Source: Candidatus Pacearchaeota archaeon
GTDB lineage: Archaea; Nanoarchaeota; Nanoarchaeia; Pacearchaeales; GW2011-AR1
NCBI GenBank assembly: GCA_002686195.1
Contig: NZAS01000193.1
Span: 1 to 16,100 of the forward strand
DNA: 16,100 nt
Direction of reading: 5' to 3'
This document shows positions 12,161-16,100 of the stretch, in pieces. The translations under genes were made by a program, and so were the position numbers. Every line of letters starts with the position of its first letter. Position 1 is the stretch's first letter. The notes beneath the pieces are model-generated. The model was not told the DNA's origin and searched no databases. It worked only from the letters and a program-made list of their open reading frames with translations.

Positions 12161-13954
12161 ATGAAATCCTTAAAATCCCGCTCTGATTTAATAAAAGAAT
12201 ACACAAAGTTCTTCAAATCAAAAGATCATAAAGAAATCCCTTCTGCATCTCTAATCCCTGAAAACGATCCAACAGTCCTCTTCACAACAGCCGGAATGCA
12301 CCCTTTAGTTCCTTATTTGCTCGGACAACCTCATCCTCTAAAAACAAAGCGAATAGTAGACGTCCAAAAATGTATAAGAACACAAGACATTGATGAAGTA
12401 GGAAACGAAACTCACCACACTTTCTTTGAAATGCTTGGAAACTGGTCCTTAGGAGACTATTTTAAAGAAGACGCAATTAAGTTTAGTATAGAATTTCTTA
12501 CCGAAATCCTCAAAATACCAAAAGAAAAATTAGCAATCTCTTGTTTCAAAGGAGACAAAGACGCTCCAAAAGACACAGAATCAGCAAAAGTCTGGGAATC
12601 TCTTGGTATCCCTAAAGAGAGAATTGCCTTCCTTCCAAAAAAAGATAATTGGTGGGGCCCAGCCGGCCTAACAGGCCCTTGCGGTCCAGACACAGAAATG
12701 TTTTACTGGTCTTCAAAATCAAAAGTCCCAACAAAATTCGACCCTGAAAATAAAAAATGGGTAGAAATTTGGAACGATGTCTTCATGCAATACAACAAAG
12801 ATGAAAAAGGTAATTTTACTCCACTAAAACAACAAAACGTTGACACAGGAATGGGCACCGAACGTACCTTGGCTGTTCTAAACGGCTTAGAAGACAACTA
12901 TCTAACATCAATCTTCCAGCCAATAATAAAAACAATAGAAAAAATCTCAGGAAAGAAATATGGAAAAGACAAAGGACAGACACGTTCTATGAGAATCATA
13001 GCAGACCACATAAGAACAGCCACTTTCATCCTAGCAGACGATAAATCCATAAAACCAAGTAATACAGAACACGGATATATCCTAAGAAGACTAATCAGAA
13101 GAGCAATTAGATACGGAAAATCTCTAGACATTGACAAGCCATTCACAGCCCAAGTTGCAAAATCAGTTATACCGATTTATCCAGACTACGAAGAATTAAA
13201 AAGAAATTCCAAAATAGTATTTGAAGAACTTGAAAAAGAAGAACTTCGGTTCTCCCAAACCCTAGAAAAAGGATTAAGAAAATTCAACTCCATGTCTTCA
13301 GACAAAAAAATCTCAGGCAAAGAAGCTTTCCTATTATTCCAATCCTATGGATTTCCATTAGAAATGACCCAAGAACTAGCAAAAGAAAAGAAAATATCAG
13401 TAGATGACCTAGGGTTTTCTAAAGAATTCGAAATTCATCAGTCTTTGTCCCGAACAGCCTCAGAAGGAAAATTCAAGTCAGGCCTCGCAGACAACTCAGA
13501 ACAAACAACAAAATTGCACACATCAACCCACATCCTAAACGAAGCCCTCCGCCTTGTCTTAAAAGATCCAAAAATATCTCAGAAAGGTTCAAACATAAAT
13601 CCAGAACGTCTTCGTTTTGATTTCAACTTCGACAGAAAACTCACATCCGAGGAACTAGAACAAATAGAATCAGAAGTAAATGAAATAATCTCCAAAAAAT
13701 TAAAAGTAACAAAACAAGAAATGCCTCTAAAACAAGCAATCAAATCTGGGGCTCAGGCAGAATTCGGAGCAAAATACCCTCCAGTAATCTCTGTCTACAC
13801 AATCGAAGATCCCAAAGATCCTCGTGGTTTTTTCAGCAAAGAAATCTGCACGGGCCCTCACGTTTCCAACACTGGAGAACTTGGTTCTTTCAAAATCCTA
13901 AAAGAAGAATCAGTTGCCGCAGGTATCCGGAGGATAAAAGCAACAGTAGAATAA
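12161..13954 (+). CDS. alaS: Alanyl-tRNA synthetase, short form
   Basis: Charges tRNA-Ala and edits mischarged Ser/Gly. The 597-aa protein is far shorter than usual (about 870-900). Class II catalytic motifs are present: FTTAGMHPLVPYLLG (41-55), DVQKCIRTQDIDEVG and HHTFFEMLGNWSLGDYFK (motif 2), DTGMGTERTLAVL (228-240), GYILRRLIRRAIRYG (305-319, motif 3). The sequence goes almost straight from the tRNA-recognition helices (YGFPLEMTQELAKEK, 396-410) into the editing domain, with zinc-binding H453/H457 (HTSTH) and C563/H567 (CTGPH). The beta-barrel usually found before editing and the whole C-Ala oligomerisation domain are absent, and the gene ends after RRIKATVE. The style is bacterial (as in short Patescibacteria-type enzymes) rather than archaeal, suggesting transfer. 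A 48-aa zinc ribbon follows by one base. Confidence 0.95.
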   Translation: MKSLKSRSDLIKEYTKFFKSKDHKEIPSASLIPENDPTVLFTTAGMHPLVPYLLGQPHPLKTKRIVDVQKCIRTQDIDEVGNETHHTFFEMLGNWSLGDYFKEDAIKFSIEFLTEILKIPKEKLAISCFKGDKDAPKDTESAKVWESLGIPKERIAFLPKKDNWWGPAGLTGPCGPDTEMFYWSSKSKVPTKFDPENKKWVEIWNDVFMQYNKDEKGNFTPLKQQNVDTGMGTERTLAVLNGLEDNYLTSIFQPIIKTIEKISGKKYGKDKGQTRSMRIIADHIRTATFILADDKSIKPSNTEHGYILRRLIRRAIRYGKSLDIDKPFTAQVAKSVIPIYPDYEELKRNSKIVFEELEKEELRFSQTLEKGLRKFNSMSSDKKISGKEAFLLFQSYGFPLEMTQELAKEKKISVDDLGFSKEFEIHQSLSRTASEGKFKSGLADNSEQTTKLHTSTHILNEALRLVLKDPKISQKGSNINPERLRFDFNFDRKLTSEELEQIESEVNEIISKKLKVTKQEMPLKQAIKSGAQAEFGAKYPPVISVYTIEDPKDPRGFFSKEICTGPHVSNTGELGSFKILKEESVAAGIRRIKATVE

Positions 13955-13955
13955 A

Positions 13956-14102
13956 ATGACAGACGAAGAAAACCCAAATTGCATCTTCCCAAAATGTCAC
14001 GAATGTACCAAGGGATTTTTAGTGCCATTCTCATTCAAAGAAGACGTCTTTGAAAAATGGAAATGCACAAAGTGCGGCCACATAATCAGAAAGAACGATT
14101 AA
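13956..14102 (+). CDS. 48-aa zinc-ribbon protein
   Basis: The frame ATG 13956 to TAA 14102 encodes MTDEENPNCIFPKCHECTKGF...WKCTKCGHIIRKND, 48 residues. CxxC at 14-17 (CHEC) and CxxCGH at 37-40 (CTKC) are a two-knuckle zinc ribbon; Cys9 lies just before. The central strand-like part FLVPFSFKEDVFEKW has aromatics as in nucleic-acid-binding ribbons. It begins one base after the alaS stop, so it is almost certainly cotranslated with AlaRS. A tRNA- or ribosome-related role is possible but not shown. Its stop overlaps the convergent gene's stop by 4 nt. Confidence 0.7.
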   Translation: MTDEENPNCIFPKCHECTKGFLVPFSFKEDVFEKWKCTKCGHIIRKND

Positions 14103-14434
14103 TTACCCATATCCCTAAGATGTAATTGTCTATCTGACATTCTCCCAGTAAATAACGGAGCAGGCATTTCCACTCCAGCCCTAGTATCTTCAACAGCAAT
14201 TTGTGTAAGATCTATATAGGGTATAGGTATATCTCCAATAAGTCCATAAATCATATTTCCAGGAGTATAAATCCCTCCAATTACATTCCCACCAGCAACT
14301 GCAATTACATCAGCACCACTCTGTCCATCTAAATAAGCTCTTCTTCCCGAAGGATCTCTAGGCATATCCGTTAGAGCAACCCACCCAACAGGTAGAGTAC
14401 CATCAAAAACAAAACTATCATCTCCCTCAATCAT
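14099..14434 (-). CDS. 111-aa protein of unknown function
   Basis: The protein begins MIEGDDSFVFDGTLPVGWVALTDMPRDPSGRRAYLDGQSGADVIAVAGGNVIGGIYTPGNMIYGLIGD and ends QLHLRDMGN. It is soluble, Gly- and Asp-rich, with beta-strand-like alternation in the middle; there are no cysteines, signal peptide or known motif. A TTG three bases upstream is possible, but the ATG at 14434 fits the TATA box 25 nt before it. It lies downstream of uppP on the same strand but probably has its own transcript. I cannot assign a family. Confidence 0.6.
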   Translation of the reverse strand: MIEGDDSFVFDGTLPVGWVALTDMPRDPSGRRAYLDGQSGADVIAVAGGNVIGGIYTPGNMIYGLIGDIPIPYIDLTQIAVEDTRAGVEMPAPLFTGRMSDRQLHLRDMGN

Positions 14435-14454
14435 CAATTAAAAAAACAATTTCA

Positions 14455-14464
14455 GTTTATAAAA
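14455..14464 (-). promoter_or_regulatory. TATA box for the 14099-14434 gene
   Basis: TTTTATAAAC on the minus strand, centred about 25 nt before the ATG at 14434. Supports that ATG over the upstream TTG. Confidence 0.6.
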
Positions 14465-14487
14465 CTTTATGCTCCTTAGGATACATA

Positions 14488-15273
14488 TTAACTAAACAAA
14501 GCCCAAACCAAAACGCCAACCCCTAAAGCCAGAGTATAACCAGCAAACCATCTCAAATTCTTTTTAGAATTCAAAATATATTTGTAAAGCACATGGATCG
14601 TCACAAGTCCAACAACAAAACTAACAAGAGTAGCCCAAATCGTCTCTGGAGGCAAGGTCTTATTTCCAATTACTAAAACATTAGCTCCAAATATCACTGG
14701 GATTGACATCAAAAATGAAAACTTCATCGCATCTTTTTCATTAAGCCCATTAAACAATCCCCCAGAGATTGTTGTCCCAGATCTTGAGATCCCAGGAACT
14801 AAACTAAGTATTTGAATAAATCCAATATAAAGAGCATTCAGATACCCCAATTCTTTCAGTCCTTTCTTTCCTTTAAAATCTAAAGAAGCAATCAAAAGCA
14901 CAAGTCCAGTTATTCCAAAACCAAAACTAGTAATTGCCAAAGATGTAAATGAGCCCTCAAATAATTTAACAAATATAAATCCAGCAATTCCTGCAGGAAT
15001 TGTCGCTACAATCAAAAGCAGCCCAAGTTTCCCATCACCTTCCTTAACTTTCCCAAGCAACACAGCCTTAATTATCTCCGTAATATCTCTCCCAAAATAA
15101 ACAAACACGGCCATCAAAGTCCCAAAGTGCAAAGCCACATCAAAAAGCAAACCGCCATTAAAATTCAAAAGCCTCTCACTTAAAACCAAATGCCCAGAGC
15201 TCGAAACAGGCAGCCATTCTGTAATCCCCTGCACAATCGCAATAATAATCGCGGATATAAACTCATTTACCAT
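14488..15273 (-). CDS. uppP: Undecaprenyl-diphosphatase (UppP/BacA family)
   Basis: The 261-aa integral membrane enzyme removes a phosphate from polyprenyl diphosphate so the lipid carrier can be reused for glycan export. Signatures are QGITEWLPVSSSGH (15-28, with the catalytic Glu and Ser/His) and PGISRSGTT (160-168, phosphate-binding Arg/Ser), the two inverted-repeat halves of the family; about eight hydrophobic helices and a length of 260-270 fit. In archaea the substrate would be a polyprenyl or dolichyl diphosphate; together with the window's glycosyltransferase it points to surface polysaccharide or protein glycosylation. The upstream orphan ends 17 nt before. A weak AT-rich box (15296-15304) could be a promoter, but cotranscription is also possible. 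Confidence 0.95.
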   Translation of the reverse strand: MVNEFISAIIIAIVQGITEWLPVSSSGHLVLSERLLNFNGGLLFDVALHFGTLMAVFVYFGRDITEIIKAVLLGKVKEGDGKLGLLLIVATIPAGIAGFIFVKLFEGSFTSLAITSFGFGITGLVLLIASLDFKGKKGLKELGYLNALYIGFIQILSLVPGISRSGTTISGGLFNGLNEKDAMKFSFLMSIPVIFGANVLVIGNKTLPPETIWATLVSFVVGLVTIHVLYKYILNSKKNLRWFAGYTLALGVGVLVWALFS

Positions 15274-15290
15274 CCGAACCCATCAGCCTT

Positions 15291-15599
15291 TTAGTTAATA
15301 AAATTAATCTTTTCCAAAAAAACATCCCATTCAAAATTAGATTTATATCTTTCATCTTTCATAGCGAGAGCCAAATCCTTAAACTCTCTCACATGCATAG
15401 GATCACTAAAATAGCCCCTATTAAAAACAACTTGATTATTAGCCCTTGGATTATCATCTAAGACCATAGTCGCAATATTCTCACCAGTTCTTCTATCAAG
15501 GATCCCCCTATACTCAATGTGCATTGGCTTATTCCTCTCAGTCTTAATTATGCCAGCGCCCCAAAGCCTTATCAACTCAGAATCAACTCTTCCAACCAT
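15291..15599 (-). CDS. Orphan protein between leuS and uppP
   Basis: From the ATG at 15599 the product is 102 aa: MVGRVDSELIRLWGAGIIKTERNKPMHIEYRGILDRRTGENIATMVLDDNPRANNQVVFNRGYFSDPMHVREF... with a C-terminal helix (EWDVFLEKINFIN). An earlier ATG at 15611 would add MWKW, but the TATA-like box is centred 25 nt before 15599 and only 13 nt before 15611, so the later start is preferred. It is soluble, with mixed strand/helix character and no known motif. Neighbours are leuS upstream and uppP 17 nt downstream. I do not recognise it. Confidence 0.6.
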   Translation of the reverse strand: MVGRVDSELIRLWGAGIIKTERNKPMHIEYRGILDRRTGENIATMVLDDNPRANNQVVFNRGYFSDPMHVREFKDLALAMKDERYKSNFEWDVFLEKINFIN

Positions 15600-15620
15600 C
15601 CATTTCCACATAAAGAACTC

Positions 15621-15627
15621 TATTTAA
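15621..15627 (-). promoter_or_regulatory. TATA-like box for the 15291-15599 gene
   Basis: TTAAATA on the minus strand, centred 25 nt before the ATG at 15599. It lies in the short gap after leuS. Confidence 0.45.
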
Positions 15628-15638
15628 GAATTATTGCA

Positions 15639-16100
15639 CTACTCAACAAAAATTCCAGGCTTTCCAGGCTTCGCCTTCCTACTCTTATCTTTAGGGTCAT
15701 GCTTCGCCTTATCATTCACTGCAAAAACCTCAACTTCAAGTCCAATTCTCTTTCCTAACTCAGCAACATTATAATTCTCAACTTCATTTGGCAAAACATA
15801 AAGATAAACTTTCTTCCCTTTAACCATCTTCAAAATATGACTAATGTCACTCAAGGTTTTCTCTAAAGCCTCATCAGCCCTTTCAATATCAACATCAATC
15901 TTCTTCTCATCAGCTTTTGGCCAATCACTCAAAGAAACAAAGCCCTTCCCTTTAATCTTTTCCCAAATTTCCTCAGAAATATGAGGACAGAAAACACTAA
16001 GTAACTTAACACAACTCTCAATGTCCTTCTTTGAAATCTCAGGCTCCCCAAAAAGAGATTCAAACATCTTTCTCAATTCTATAACAGCAAAATTATATCC
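15639..16100 (-). CDS. leuS: Leucyl-tRNA synthetase, C-terminal part (cut by window)
   Basis: The frame is open to the window edge, so only the last 153 residues are seen. They begin GYNFAVIELRKMFESL and continue with the helical anticodon-binding domain (ESCVKLLSVFCPHISEEIWEKI...GFVSLSDWPKAD), typical of class I Leu/Ile/Val synthetases. The C-terminal extension (KKVYLYVLPNEVENYNVAELGKRIGLEVEVFAVND) ends in GKPGIFVE, like the C-terminus of archaeal/eukaryotic-type LeuRS, which contacts the tRNA-Leu long arm. IleRS or ValRS remain possible because the catalytic part is absent, but the C-terminal fold favours LeuRS. If correct, it is of archaeal type, unlike the bacterial-looking AlaRS nearby. 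Confidence 0.78.
   Translation of the reverse strand, partial: GYNFAVIELRKMFESLFGEPEISKKDIESCVKLLSVFCPHISEEIWEKIKGKGFVSLSDWPKADEKKIDVDIERADEALEKTLSDISHILKMVKGKKVYLYVLPNEVENYNVAELGKRIGLEVEVFAVNDKAKHDPKDKSRKAKPGKPGIFVE

Overview
This 16.1 kb, AT-rich window looks like part of a small archaeal genome, most likely a DPANN lineage of the Woesearchaeota/Pacearchaeota kind. That placement is an inference from gene content. Archaeal information-processing genes (ATP-dependent DNA ligase, RadB, RNA polymerase subunit L, transcription factor E, and what appears to be an archaeal-type LeuRS) sit beside bacterial-looking ones (short AlaRS, ScpB, UppP), many tiny proteins and Lys-rich tails. Most genes are on the minus strand. 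Gaps are short, and stop/start overlaps are common. I see no rRNA, tRNA, CRISPR array, transposase or phage gene.

Layout. 1-400: two small membrane proteins (-), the first cut by the window edge. 521-3232: DNA ligase, RadB and an 80-aa orphan (-), each behind its own TATA box. 3292-3806: rpoL plus a two-helix membrane protein (-). 3912-5431 (+): a secreted zinc metallopeptidase of the M64-like type, translationally coupled to a pilin-like protein. 5428-6111 (-): an XRE/MBF1-like helix-turn-helix protein carrying two copies of a palindromic repeat inside its reading frame. 6298-8816 (-): scpB, a membrane GT2 glycosyltransferase and an anchored thioredoxin-like protein. 8979-11033 (-): tfe, a rhomboid protease and a SpoIIM-family membrane protein. 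11178-14102 (+): two low-complexity/coiled-coil proteins, a minimal AlaRS and a 48-aa zinc ribbon. 14099-16100 (-): leuS (3' part), an orphan, uppP and another orphan.

Expression signals are unusually regular. Twelve genes have a TATA-like box centred 24-27 nt before the chosen ATG, which implies leaderless mRNAs. Several downstream genes instead have Shine-Dalgarno sequences or ATGA-type overlaps. Each of the five intergenic gaps longer than 100 bp holds exactly one run of four G-tracts, always on the plus strand. Three of those gaps also hold a hairpin beside the G-tracts. A family of five small hairpins (GACAGC / GCTGTC type) has stem base changes that preserve pairing, which suggests selection for structure. 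The gap before scpB holds a nested set of three inverted repeats around its G-tract run. These repeats, and the in-frame palindromes of the XRE gene, are the best candidates for something not yet described.

Functionally the window mixes core information processing (ligase, RadB, Rpo11, TFE, AlaRS, LeuRS, ScpB) with envelope functions (UppP lipid-carrier recycling, GT2 polysaccharide synthesis, rhomboid, SpoIIM-family protein, pilin-like protein, secreted peptidase). Oddities in core genes are a TFE whose zinc-ribbon cysteines are all replaced and an AlaRS lacking both the pre-editing beta-barrel and the C-Ala domain.
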